NCBI GenBank assembly: GCA_026261815.1
Contig: JAMPIT010000575.1
Location: 39,099,501 to 39,163,500, forward strand
Length of the DNA stretch: 64,000 nucleotides
Direction of reading: 5' to 3'
Source of the DNA: Monarcha castaneiventris obscurior
Taxonomy: Eukaryota > Chordata > Aves > Passeriformes > Monarchidae
In this document: positions 49,001 to 60,214 of the stretch, piece after piece
Numbering within the stretch: the first letter of the stretch is position 1
How the letters are laid out: each line of letters opens with the position of its first letter
The notes under the pieces: model-generated
Seen by the model: only the letters and a program-made list of their open reading frames with translations
What the model was told of the DNA's origin: nothing
Databases searched by the model: none
Made by a program: the position numbers and the translations under genes

Positions 49001-51664
49001 CAGGGACTTAATGTCCCAAACCTGAGACATGAGACATTTTTGACACCACTCCCAGAATATGTAGGCTCACCACATAGTGGATAATTATCTTGAAATTATT
49101 TGCAGTTGTTCATAGAGGAAGAGACGGTCTGACCTTCTTCAATTCAAATTTGAGCTGTAAATCCAGTCATTGTTGTGGCTTTGTGCCGAACATTGTCATC
49201 AGTTGTGTCTAACTCAAGTAAGCAAATGAACTTTTTAGCTACACTCTCCTTCATACCCTGTACTCACTTTGTACATGTAAAAAACACCTGGTGCTACACC
49301 TTGGCTGCCAAAGGTCATTGGAAGACTTTGGCCTTCTGCTAACCAAGATACCTTGGCTGAACATTGCTGCAGAAAGGCCCTGTCATGTGAGGCATTTGCA
49401 CACCATGGCTGCCTGTGATTGCAAAAAAATGAATCTGATGATCTTTTCAGTTCTGTGTAATACGATTTCATCCCCTCAAACCCCCATCCCACCAGAGGAC
49501 TACTGCCTGAGGAACTGTACAAGGGCTTGCAAAATGGTGGTGCAGAGAGCTCTCGTTTGGAATAGGAGTGTGAGAAAAAGGAAACTTCAATACTGATAAA
49601 AGGCACTTTGTGGAGAAATAGTCTGCTGCAGGTGCCTAAAATAGCTTACTTAAAGCTGTTCTGTCTTAGTTTTGCAGTGCTCTGCTGGAGAAGACATCCC
49701 TTTAGGGCTAAGCTCTCACTGACTTGCATAGTGGGAGAGAGAAAAGTTTGGAGTTCCTTCTCAGCTCCTGGGAAAGCACAAGCCTGGATTAAGAACTTGT
49801 ACTCTTAGAGGGTTCCTCAGCAGAATCACAGGATCTCCTATGCAAAGGAAGATAAAATGGGACAGGAAACATGAGAACTGGATCTGTGGCTCTCTGTCCT
49901 TCCCTTGGTAGGAGATTGGCTTGGTGGTACAGATAACATGTCATGCCCCTCCACTGTAGGGTCACAAATGTCTCTGCTTTCCTTATTATGAATCTCACTG
50001 CCAGGCACATTTGGTGCTTTCACCATGTATTTCTGTCTACAGTATGCTAAATGTAAGTGATGTCTTCCAAAAGTTAAAGGGTCAGATCATCTGGATACAC
50101 CCCAAGTTTGTTTTTACAGGAAGAAAAGCTTTAGCTCCGTAGTTGAATGACTGGAGTAGCACTTAATTTTAGTAAAAAAGTCCAGCCCTGAAAATAATAT
50201 TTTAAAAATCCGACTAAGAAATTTACGTAGATGGAAGAGCCTGATCAATACAAACGTTGGGCTCCTATATTTCTGTATGATAGAAATTCAGTAAAAGTAA
50301 TGCAAGATCTGTGTTTTTATTACTATAAAACAAAATAACACCATACAAAAGTCAAGCAAATGTTTTAAATATATCATAAAAATGAGTTACATAATTCTGT
50401 ACACAGTAGGATTGCTTGACAGGCAATTTGTAGACTTATACATAAAAGTCATATAATGTATAAAAGATACATGTATTTTAAAAACTTTAGACTAAGATTA
50501 GGAAACTTCTAAGTTAATTACTGTTTCTGTTCTGTTAAAGACTGCTAAATAATTATTTCTTCTAAAAAGATATTACCATGCTTTAAACAAAGTGCCATCA
50601 CAGATCTGTGCAGTGACAGAAGTTTTCAGGTTTACTAGAACTACATTTTCATCTAATGTTAGAGTTTTTATTTGGTATTTTGAGGTCATAAAATTTGGTC
50701 TGGAAAAGTCTGATACTTCAGTGTAATCAGACATGACTCTCTTATGGGATAAACAGATCTATCAGTTTACTGTGATGCTCTCACCCTTAAAGCAAACATA
50801 CAGGGAGAAAAATAGGTAGAGAACTATAGCATCAACATTCACCTATAACAGTCTCATTCTTTATATTATTACTAAACATGGAAGGAGCATCAACCTCTTA
50901 ACCCTGTTAAGTTGATTGTCAGGATACATTGAACAGTTCATGATAACAGTGAGCATGGCAAGATCTCAGAGACAAAATTTCTTGCCTGCATCAACTTTTC
51001 TCTCAGGTTTATAAAGATCCACAGATATCTGAGAGATTTTCCAGATTCTTAATCTTACCGGAATGCAGTCTTGTTGCCAAACTGAGGGTAGATGGAAAAA
51101 TAGACTCTTCTGGAAATGGAGTAATAGAGAATTCTCATTGATTATGTTTAGGTTTTAGAGCAGAAATCAACTGCAGGACATGACAGACAGTGGCCAATAT
51201 TAGTCAGCATGACTATGAGAGATTGTCTGAGACAATTTACAGATGGAGTATAAATCCAGAAATGCACCTGTATGCAATTGCAATATGCCCTGTCATTCAT
51301 TCACCTAGAAAAGACAATAGGACTTTCTTGGGCCGTGAGACACAGACAAATTGCAGGCGTGAAAGCTAAAAAGTCACAGCCACATGACAGAACCAAAGGG
51401 AGATGACTGTGAGGAGCAGAGCACAGTGGAGAGATGATGATGATGCTGATGCTGATGATCTTCTGCCTCTGCCTTGAAGGATAAATCTAGCTCTGGTAGA
51501 GAAGTGTGGTCAGGCTGATCCCAGCAACTACCTCCTTTCTGCAGTTCAGGGTGAGGGATGGTCCTGCAGGGATCTTCTGCACCAGCCTCATGGTGTAGAA
51601 GAAAGGTAAGATACTCTTGAATAAGCAGAGGGCTGTATGCAGCATGGCATGTAAGATGACTTTG
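43061..51664. other. Long unassigned stretch without recognisable mobile elements
   Basis: No CR1 or LTR seen in 8.6 kb. A good 3' splice consensus (TTTTTTATCTTCCTTTCAG) ends at 46920 with no paired donor I trust. Frames of up to 123 codons (49235-49606 minus, with an overlapping 101-codon plus frame) are not recognisable. Highly AT-rich parts lie at 45700-46240 and 50270-50530. Confidence 0.4.
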
Positions 51665-51785
51665 AAATCATAGAGCCATAGAAGAGTTTGGGTTGGAAGG
51701 GACCTTAAAGATCATCTAGTCCAACCCCGCTGCCATGAGTGGGGTCATCTTCAATTAGATCAGCTTGCTCAGAGCCCCATTCAGT
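51665..51785 (-). mobile_element. Short CR1 LINE 3' terminus, minus strand
   Basis: AATCATAGAGCCATAGAAGAG and GGGTTGGAAGGGACCTTAAAG, then CATCTAGTCCAACCCCGCTGCCATGAG, are the antisense CR1 3' end. The element stops after about 120 bp, an extreme 5' truncation. The terminal segment is well preserved, so this copy may be fairly young. Confidence 0.92.
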
Positions 51786-54421
51786 CTCTGAGCAATGAAG
51801 AATGAAGGTTATGTTATATTTCCAGTAGTTTGCATTTATATAAACATGAACTGTCCACATATTTTAAACCTACTCTCTAAACTTTGAAATAATACCTAAT
51901 AAATGTGATAAATGCTTGTGGAGTTATTGCTGAAATGACTTCAATTTATGGAATAAAATGTTTTGGGAGCTTATTAAATTGGACTGGAACAGTTGTTTAA
52001 TATATTCATGAAGCTTGTATTGATTGTGGGGTGTTTGCCTTAGAATCAAATTGTCATAGCTTCAAAATGCAAGATGTTTTGAGTATTTTTAATGTTTCAT
52101 AAATCTTTACTCTGACTACTTTGGAAATTTGAGTTTATGGATTGTTCTTTTGAGTTGAAAATTGTTCAGAATTTAGCTTCTTGAACTAGGATTCTTTTAA
52201 CAGTATTCGTGCATTATTTTTCCAAAATGCAATATGCCAGATCCTGAGGAAATGGAATTGATTTCATAATGGATAAGGCTTCTGAAAAGAACAAAATAAC
52301 ATACACTAAAGTGTACCCCAGTGACATCAGAGCAGGGCTTGGATTGTAGCATTTTATACAAACTAATTAACATCTCATCGAACTCAGCTGCTCCAACTAT
52401 AGGATTAAGGTACTTCTACGAGTCAGGAAAGTGAATCATAACAATAAAAGATAGCTAGATATGTCCTTACATGAGTTACACAAAAATTTGAGAGTTTCTT
52501 AAAATTACTCAGTGACATTTCCCAGATGCTGATCTTATGTCCTACATTTCTTCTTAAGCTGTTGTAAGAAATATTGCAAGAGCCTTGAGTTCTGTGCTAT
52601 GGACTGCACAGAATGCTAATTAGTTGTCATTAATTGATTTTTACTTTTGCTTGGACTGAAACTATTCCACCTAGAGTGAAAGTCTGCAGTCTTACCGCTG
52701 ACATTAAACAAAAAAAAAGGAAGAAGAGGGCTGGTTTTGATGTGCCAGCTTTAAAGAAAGAGTACGTTTATAGCAATTAGACTTCAATGACTATACAACT
52801 CCTCTCCTCTCTTGCCCTACCCCTGGGAGCACTTAATACCCCGTAGGAAGAGAATCTTGGCTGGTCTGTTACTCATTAAGGTAGTTTGACAGAGCTCTAA
52901 GGCTACATTTACAGCATCTTAGAATCCCACTGTACTGTCAGATCAATGTAAAACAGGGCATTGGGAGCTGCAGTGCCAAAACTGAGCTTCTTGTGGGTAG
53001 TTTGTGGACCATTGCCCCTGTTTTTACAGAAGGAAAACTGGGATGCAGAAAAGTGATGTTTTTGCTCTAGCTCAAGGCAGATGCTGAAGAAAATGCTGAA
53101 TGGCTACAAAGAAGTCTAGGGTGGTGTTTTGTAAGTCATACTGGTTTTTCAGCAAAAGTTGAGCTCTCTCTGTTGAAGTGTAACCCACACCTAGATTTAA
53201 GCACTTAAGGATATTTCCATACCAGTACGGAGTACTTGAGAAGCCAAGTATCTTTCAAGAAAAGAGAATTTTTTTCTACTGTTCTACTAGTAGTTTTCAT
53301 CATCTTGGGCATGTCTTTCTTTCAGCTTCCCCAAATGCACGTGTGTTTTTCTGATTATATGTGTTATTTTTGCAAGTGCCTTGAAGTAAGGGATGCTTTA
53401 TTCATTGGCAAAGCCTCAGGCACGGGAAAAACTGGAGCTGCCCAAGGCTGACTGCAGGAAAGATAAATGAAATCACACCTGTTTCATAAACTCTGTTCTG
53501 AACAGCAAATATAGAATTGGTCTCTGTGGTTCTGGATTTGTGGAATATTTGTTTCTATAGCTAGGAAAGCAAATTTATAAAAATAGTACACAGTAGGAGA
53601 AATGGAGGCACATGGGAGAACACATGAACCGGCTGTGGGTTAAAGCATAACACAGTTCTATACACATTTGGTTTTCCTGGGAATATGGTTATATTAACAT
53701 AAAAGATTAGACATAATAACTCACGCCTAGTGGCTTGTTCATGGATGTGTACTGATAAGCAGTGTGCGTTTGCACAGTTCGGGGTGGAGTTCTGGCATGA
53801 CTCTCAGACCTGTGAATTTAATTTCTTGCAGATTGCCATGACTACTATAAAATATATATAAACAGATGCATAAATACATAGACACACTTTGTTTTTTATC
53901 TCAGAGAAAGAGATGATGACTAAGGAGAAATCTCACTACAAATTCTTTGTTGCTGAGGTCTTCTGCTGCTGGAGAGAAGTTTCGTTTTCAGAAAAGCGCA
54001 TGAAAAATTATTTATCCCCATGGCAATCTTTATCTTGATTGACATCAGGAGCATGCACTGCTGTATTTTAGAATAGATTCTCAGCCAGCTTGAACTGTCA
54101 TAACACCACTTAAGCCAATAGGTTTATGAGAGTATATATATTCTGAGATTCTTTACACATCTGCAGGATCAAAAAGTCAGATTACCAATCACAATTTGAA
54201 AACTTGCAAGAGTGTACTGCAGGAAGAATAGTTTGAAACAGCTTAGCTCACTGGCAAGATGAAGCAGAAGAAACTGATGGTGCTGGAAGGTGTTTGCAGG
54301 TAATTTCACAATATAATAAGCCAGGAAAAAAAGGCCAGAGTTATTCAGTTTCATATTCAGAGGTAGCACGTTTCAGAGCAGTGTAGTTATATTTCTTCTT
54401 TCTATCACTGTAGTACAACCT
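51786..54421. other. Unassigned sequence
   Basis: AT-rich single-copy sequence. No gene or mobile element recognised. Frames stay below 75 codons. Confidence 0.45.
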
Positions 54422-54580
54422 CAGCCAGCACATTGTGTTCAGTCTGGAGCACATAACTGCCAGATAGATCTTGATGAATTTGGGCTTGTTCATAGATGAA
54501 AACCAAAAATGATTAGAGAACTGAAGACATTTTTAACATGTTGTTAAAGGAGCCAAATGTTTCATCGAGCAAAGCAAGAT
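54422..54580 (+). mobile_element. Very old CR1-like LINE fragment, plus strand
   Basis: CACATTGTGTTCAGTCTGGAG, then CCAGATAGATCTTGATGAATTTGGGCTTGTTCATAGA and AAATGATTAGAGAACTGAAGAC, match the order of CR1 ORF2 segments downstream of the RT domain, with many substitutions. It is probably an ancient CR1 subfamily. Confidence 0.55.
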
Positions 54581-55375
54581 TTTGCCAGGCTCAAGTTGGA
54601 CAGGTATAAATCTGAAGGATTGAAAGCAAGTGGTGTTAAGAGGGAATTAAAATGAAGAGTAGAAGAGCAGGTCAAGAGCTGAAAGAAAGCCCAATAAGAT
54701 ACATAAAAAGGACAAAGCACGAAGGTCTAATTCCATGCAATTATTCAATCCTCCAAGTCTCACTGAATTTAGTTTGATATTTGTTATCTAAATACCTTCA
54801 TGGTTTCCCAGCAAGACTTGCCAAGCCAAACAACAGTTGCTGCGTTTGTGTATCAGAGCTGTAGCATGGGTTAACATGTTGTAGCCCATGAAAACTGACA
54901 GCATGCTGTCATGGATCAATCCAAGAGCAGGCTGTAGCAGTTTACACTTTTTACAAAGTCAAAAAACAACAGGGCAGGTGGTAGGATTAGTGATCAGCAG
55001 CATGTTTCTTGTCACTGATGGCACTGCCTTCTTCTGGCAAGGTGTTATGTTGTTCCTAGTTTGGTATGATGAAATGCAGGCTTTTTCTCAATTGCAAGTT
55101 GAACACGTCCATCTGTGAATGAGTCTGGATCCAATGATCCTGAAAAGGATCTTGTGACAAAAAATAATTGCAAATTAAGTCCAGCATGTAACAGACAACC
55201 CTGGATCTGAGGGTGTCGAGAAGAATAGCATGTATATTCAGAAAGGCCTCAGTGTTAGACTTAGTAGAAAGTAGTTAACTTAACATCTACACTAGTTTGA
55301 TTAAGGTTTCCTGAAAAAAAACTAGTGTTGAATTTTGCATTTGAGTGGCGCAATCAGAATGTAGTTTGCTCTTTT
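54581..55375. other. Unassigned sequence
   Basis: No gene or mobile element recognised. The plus-strand 76-codon frame at 54888-55118 has no recognisable domain. Confidence 0.45.
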
Positions 55376-55925
55376 AGAGCCATAGAATCCCTGAATCACA
55401 GGATATACTCAGTTGGAAGTGACCCACAAGGATCATGAGTCCAGCTCCTGACTTTGCCCAGGACCACTCCAAAAATCAGACCTATGCCTGAGAGCATTGT
55501 CTAAACACTTCTTGAACTCTGTCAGGCTGGTGCTGTGACCACTCCCCTGGGGAGCCTGTTCCAGTGCCCAGCCACCCTCTGGGTGAAGAAATGTTTTCTA
55601 ATATCCAACCCAAACGTCCCTTGACACAACTTCAGTCCATTCCCTTGGATCCTGCCCCAGGTCACGACAGAGAAGAGATCAGTGTCTGCCCCTCTGCTTC
55701 CCCTCACAAGGAAGCTGTAGACTGCGATCTGTAGTCTTCTCTTTTACTGGCTAAACAAACCATGCGACCTCAGCTGCTTCTTGTATGGCTTCCACTCCAG
55801 ACCCTTCACCATCTTGATGACCCTCCTTTGGATGCTCTCTGATAGCTTTATGTTTTTCTTACACTGTGGCATCCAACACTACACACAGGACTCAAGGCGA
55901 GGCCGCCCCAGTGCAGAGCAGAGCA
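55376..55925 (-). mobile_element. CR1 LINE 3' part, minus strand
   Basis: Starts with the antisense terminal motif (CATAGAATCCCTGAATCACAGG, GTTGGAAGTGACCC) and runs about 550 bp through the antisense ORF2 C-terminal region to CACACAGGACTCAAGGCGAGGCC. It is 5'-truncated. About half a dozen CpGs remain. Confidence 0.92.
55522..55707 (-). pseudogene. CR1 ORF2 C-terminal tail remnant
   Basis: The minus-strand frame contains HFFTQRVAGHWNRLPRGVV, the characteristic C-terminal segment of CR1 ORF2 after the reverse transcriptase. The 61-codon frame lacks the endonuclease and RT domains, so it makes no active enzyme. Confidence 0.8.
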
Positions 55926-58779
55926 GGGCAGTCACTTTGACTGGCTGGTTTCTCCTCTCAGTGCTGTTAGGTTGTGGAGCACTGATGCAACACAGACATA
56001 AAATTTCTGTTGGCACAGGAAGATCACGGAGGAGAATGATTTGTGACACTGATTTAGTTGACTGACCATGTTACTTTGAGCAGTTTTCAGCTACTCTGGC
56101 TGTTAAAGGGTTATATGTTAGTAAGGAAACAGCAAAACCGAGGCTGTTAGTATCTGCTAAGAGGATCAGACATTATGCTTTATCTGCAGAAAAGGTAAAA
56201 AGAAGGACAGGTCTTTCTAGATTCTTATTTCTACACCTTACTGACTTTGTGAAATTTATTTATAGTCTGGTAACAGAGAGGCAGGGAATATCCTGCTTTC
56301 CAAGAGAAGCTCTTGAGAATTTCAGTGACAATGGGTTGACACTAAGTTACCAACTCCTCATTTCCTTTCTGTTGCTCACTTACTAGTTGTCTTCTGACTG
56401 GTGTTGCCAGTTCCTTCTCTTTAGCAAACCTGTCATAAATATACCATCGAATTATTTCTCTCAATTTTCACCACAGGTTTTGGTCCTGCCTACTGCATCA
56501 CCCACCTACTGTTAAAAGTTTTATTTCTTTCCTGCTTGGTAAGAGGTTGTAGTGATGGACATTTGTAGACACTGTGATGCCTTTATCTGGGTGTCTTGTC
56601 CTTGTTTTATTCTTCCAAATGTTTTTCTTCTGCTATTTTTCTCCTTCCTGCTGCTCAATGTGTTATATTATTAGAAATAAGGGAGAGGGAGGTTGCAGGT
56701 ATGAAGGTATTTGCTAGTAAAATTTAAACCAAAGCTCGGTATCTAGGAAGTAGCTATATTGAAAAGGTTTATTTCCAGTAATTTCTAGTGGGGTGGTGTG
56801 TTATGAACTAAACAAAAACTGTGAGATGGACACATAGCTTAACTCCAGATAACATTTTTTATACAGTCCCTTCCCTCTACCATTATTTTTTGTCCTTAGA
56901 CTTGAGCAGACACTTAAAAAGTTTATAACATTCACAGTGCAAAACCTCAATCGTGTAGTTTTTGCATGCGTAGGCTTTTCATGGGGCCTTAAAATAGCTT
57001 CATACAAGAAAGTTAAAACATACTATGGAATGAGTTATATGATAAAATGGAAAGCCAGCATCTGGTCTAGGGGTGAGTAGAGTTGAAGTTACAGTGAAAT
57101 ACAGTTTGCACTTTCCAGAAGGAATAGAGGTTTAAAATAAAAAGAAACGATGGAAACATGTTTTCCTCTGTGGCGATATAGTTTGGTTGCTGAAGACTCT
57201 GGGTAATTTGATAAAGTGTAAATTATGTGTTGTTTTAAGCCAACAGATCAATCGAATACATATTTCTGGATGGATATCTTTCTCGTAGTGCTGTTTATAT
57301 TACCAGTGTTGCAGGAAAAAAAAAAGGGCAACCACCCTGCTATAGAGCCTTAAAATATTGATCAGCTGTATTTTGAAGTTATTTGCCTGTTTATTAATGA
57401 ATAAAAGAGTAAGGGATCTGCCTCTTTCTTACCAAAACCAAATTACTCTACTGTAGTCCTACATCATCTTCACGGCATTAGCTGTACAAGCCTACAGCAA
57501 ACAAATGTCTCCTGGACCCAGGACCCCACAGATCTCATTCATTTTGTGAAGCCCCTGGAGGAAAACTGAGCTGAGGACTCTAAGCATGCTGCAGGGGCCC
57601 TCCAGGCTGTTTTTCCTTTTTTCCAAAGGTTGTCAGAGTTGAATGCAGAAGAATCCTGCCAATGTGAGAGATAGGAACCATGGCTTTGTGTTGCAAAGGG
57701 AGAGGCAGATGGCTGTGGGATAAGCCTGTGAAGATTTCTACATCACAATTGGCAAGTGTTTAGAAAGTCTCTGCCCATGTGGCAGGTCCTTTGGTTCTTT
57801 CAAAGTAGAGTCACTTGTCCTTCCCATCAGAGAAGCAGTGGAGAGGGGTTTAGTAGAACTAACTGTGGATGCAGGCTCAAGTATTCATTCTGCAGACTCA
57901 CTTCACAGGGCTGAAAACAATATTGTGAGCGAAAAAGCTCCAGCACAGGTAAAATATAAAGACAGTGCTGAGAAATTGCTGCTCAGTTGGGTGATTTACT
58001 GTATTATTTGCACAGGAACAGGCAACAAACCATCATGAACCAAACTTTCAGAAAAACAGATTACAGTAAATTGTTCTTTATAAGGACGGGACTAATATTC
58101 CCTATGTGTTTGATTTATACACCGGTAACTGAAACTTTATTAAAGGAAATACTGATGAAAAAGGAGGAAGAATTCTTGCGGCGTGTCAGCCAAAGCATTT
58201 ATGTTAGAGGGCTCTCCAGGGAATGGAGTGGCTTGGCACAGGGATGATGGAAAATTTCATGTCCAGAAAGTCTTTCTCAGGGCTTTGTCACTCTCAGTGG
58301 CTTGTGCAGGGCACTGCAAAGAATATTTGTGATCTGCCTGTTCCCTACCCAAACTCTGTCCTGTCCTTCCTTTCTGACCCACTCCTGGAGAAAGCTGGTT
58401 AGCTCCTGCCTTCCTGACAGCTTCCCTAACTGGGTGGCTCTCCCCATGCCTCTTCCTTGAAGCACTGTGCCTGCAGGCAGTTCCTCAGCACAGTAAATTC
58501 TGCTGAGCTTTGGCTGCTGGGATGATCCAGCCAGTCAGCCTCAGCAACTGCTTTATGGTCAATTCAGAAATCCTGTCAATATATGATATTAGTCTGGTCC
58601 ATCTAAACTTTGTTTCCATTCCTGCTGTTCAAATGAGAATTTGGCCTGGGATCTATAAGGAATACATACATATAGAAAAAAAACTTAGTTTAATATCTGT
58701 CATAACTGAATAATCAAAATTCAGCAAACAATCCTAGTAATCACAGTGATATTGATACTTAGGGTTCATGATAATACAG
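55926..58779. other. Unassigned sequence
   Basis: Single-copy sequence up to the target duplication of the 58780 LTR. The segment 58260-58560 is richer in C/T and GC than its surroundings but matches no family I know. No gene called. Confidence 0.4.
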
Positions 58780-58874
58780 TGTATTGGTTTTGCACGGCCT
58801 GGTTTTTGGTAGCAGGGGGGCCACAGAGGTGGCTCCTGTGAGAAGCTCCTGGAAGTTCCCACCATCTGGCAGAG

Positions 58875-58966
58875 CCAATCCCTGATGGCTCTGAAGATAC
58901 ACATGCTGCTGGCCAAAACCGGGCCAATGAGAGAGGCTGGTAATGCCTCTGCGATGACATATTTAA
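58875..58966 (+). promoter_or_regulatory. LTR promoter elements (two CCAAT boxes, TATA-like box)
   Basis: CCAAT at 58875-58879 and 58924-58928, and ATATTTAA at 58959-58966. The order and spacing match a retroviral U3 promoter. Transcription would start about 25-30 bp after 58966, but activity cannot be judged from sequence. Confidence 0.55.
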
Positions 58967-59065
58967 GAAGAAAATCCAAGTCACAAGGTTTTGCTTCTAG
59001 TGAAAGAGGAGGAGGTGAGAACACATGAGGGAAAACAACATGGTGACACCAAGGTCAGTTGAGAA

Positions 59066-59087
59066 GGAGGAGGAGGAGGAGGAGGAG
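59066..59087. repeat. Short GGA trinucleotide run in the LTR
   Basis: About seven GGA units in the LTR. The related copy at 15869 has only GAAGGAGGGG at the equivalent place, so the run probably expanded in this copy or its lineage. Confidence 0.8.
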
Positions 59088-59668
59088 TTGCTCCAGGTGC
59101 CGGAGCCAGGTTCCTTTGCAGGCTGTGGTGAAGACCATGGAGAAGCAGCTGTGCCCCTGCAGCCCATGGGGATCCAGGGGCATGCAGAGATCCACCCGCA
59201 GCCCGTGGGGGAAGTGCCTGTGCCAGAGTGAGTGGATGCCTGGAGGAGGCTGAGTTCCAGTGGAAAACCTGGTGGAGAGAGACAGGCCCCTGCTTCCAGG
59301 CTGGAGCAGCCTGTCCTTTGAGGGCTGCACACCGAGGAAAGAGAGACCCACGGTACAGCAGTTTTGGGAGGGCTGTGTGCCCGTGGCAGGGGCTCACTCT
59401 GCAGCAGGGGTGATGTGGCTGCTGCTCCTGAGAGCGGACCCACGCTGAAGAGGTTCACAGAGAACTGTCTCCCATGGGAGGGATCCATGGCCTCACAGGG
59501 GAAGACTCCTCTTTCTCGAGCAGCAGAAGGAAATCTTGGGTGATGGACTGACCAAACCCCCACATCCTGTCTCCCTGCACTGTTGGTGGGATGGAGGAAG
59601 GGGCTGAGGGGAAAAGGTGTTTTAAGGGCTTGTTTTACTTCTCATTATCCTCCTCTGATTCTGTTAGC

Positions 59669-59674
59669 AATAAA
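59669..59674 (+). terminator. LTR poly(A) signal (AATAAA)
   Basis: Canonical AATAAA about 700 bp after the TATA-like box, in a T-rich setting with GT/T-rich sequence following. It can end transcripts from the LTR or from upstream. Confidence 0.6.
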
Positions 59675-59904
59675 TTCACTTTAAGTTAAGCCTGTTTTGC
59701 CCTTTAAGTGTTTTCTCCCGGTTCTTATCTCGACTAATGAAGCCTTCCTTAATTTTTTTCCCTCTCTCCTCTGCTCAGCTGTGCCAGGGGAGGGTGAGCG
59801 AGTGGCTCTCGTAGGTGTCTGGTGCTGGGCCAGTGTCAAACCACGACATACAGAAAAAGCCTCACACACTCAGAATATTTGTAAGAAATAGCCTTTGACT
59901 AATA

Positions 59905-60214
59905 CCTGTCCCAGAGAAGGGGTTGGGGGTGCCCAAGGACGTGGTGGGGGACAGAGCTGAGTCAGCAGATCCCAGCTGACCCAAGGGATATTCAGTACCA
60001 TATGGCATCATGCTCAGCAAGAAACAAGGAAGGTGGTTGGCCAGGGACTACTGCTTGTGGGTTATTTATTTCAGTTAATAAATTCTTCTTGTCTCAACAC
60101 ATGAGTTTACTTACTTTTACCCTTCCAATTTTGTTCCCTCTATCTGGCTTGGGGACAGGGAAAAAGCAAAAAGCTGTGTGGTGCTGAGTTGCTGGCTGGG
60201 GATAAGCCACAACA
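59905..60214 (+). mobile_element. 5'-truncated LTR fragment, family of the 10491 LTR
   Basis: CCAGCTGACCCAAGGGATATTCAGTACCATATGGCATCATGCTCAGCA, AATAAA (60077-60082), TTTTACCCTTCCAATTTTG and GTGGTGCTGAGTTGCTGGCTGG ... CCACAACA match the U3-promoter-to-end portion of the same broad LTR family as 10491. The 5' part is missing. It lies 56 bp beyond the solo LTR. With only one CpG, it is older than its neighbour. Confidence 0.75.

Larger units (their letters stand above)
58780..59848 (+). mobile_element. Well-preserved solo LTR (passerine TguLTR5-like endogenous retrovirus)
   Basis: A 1069-bp element starts TGTATTGGTTTTGCACGG and ends TCAAACCACGACA (TG...CA). It is flanked by a perfect 5-bp target duplication, TACAG (58775-58779 and 59849-59853). 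Two CCAAT boxes (58875, 58924), ATATTTAA (58959-58966) and AATAAA (59669-59674) set plus orientation and imply an unusually long R/leader part of about 700 bp. No internal retroviral genes and no partner LTR are present, so it is a solo LTR. About 17 CpGs remain, far more than in the older relatives at 15869 and 10491, which suggests recent insertion. A 188-codon minus-strand frame is antisense and not a gene. The family name is from memory. Confidence 0.92.

Noticed and set aside
58997..59563. 188-codon minus-strand open frame, the longest in the window
   Set aside because: It is antisense within the solo LTR and owes its length to GC-rich CTGCAGCCC blocks. Not a retroviral or host gene.
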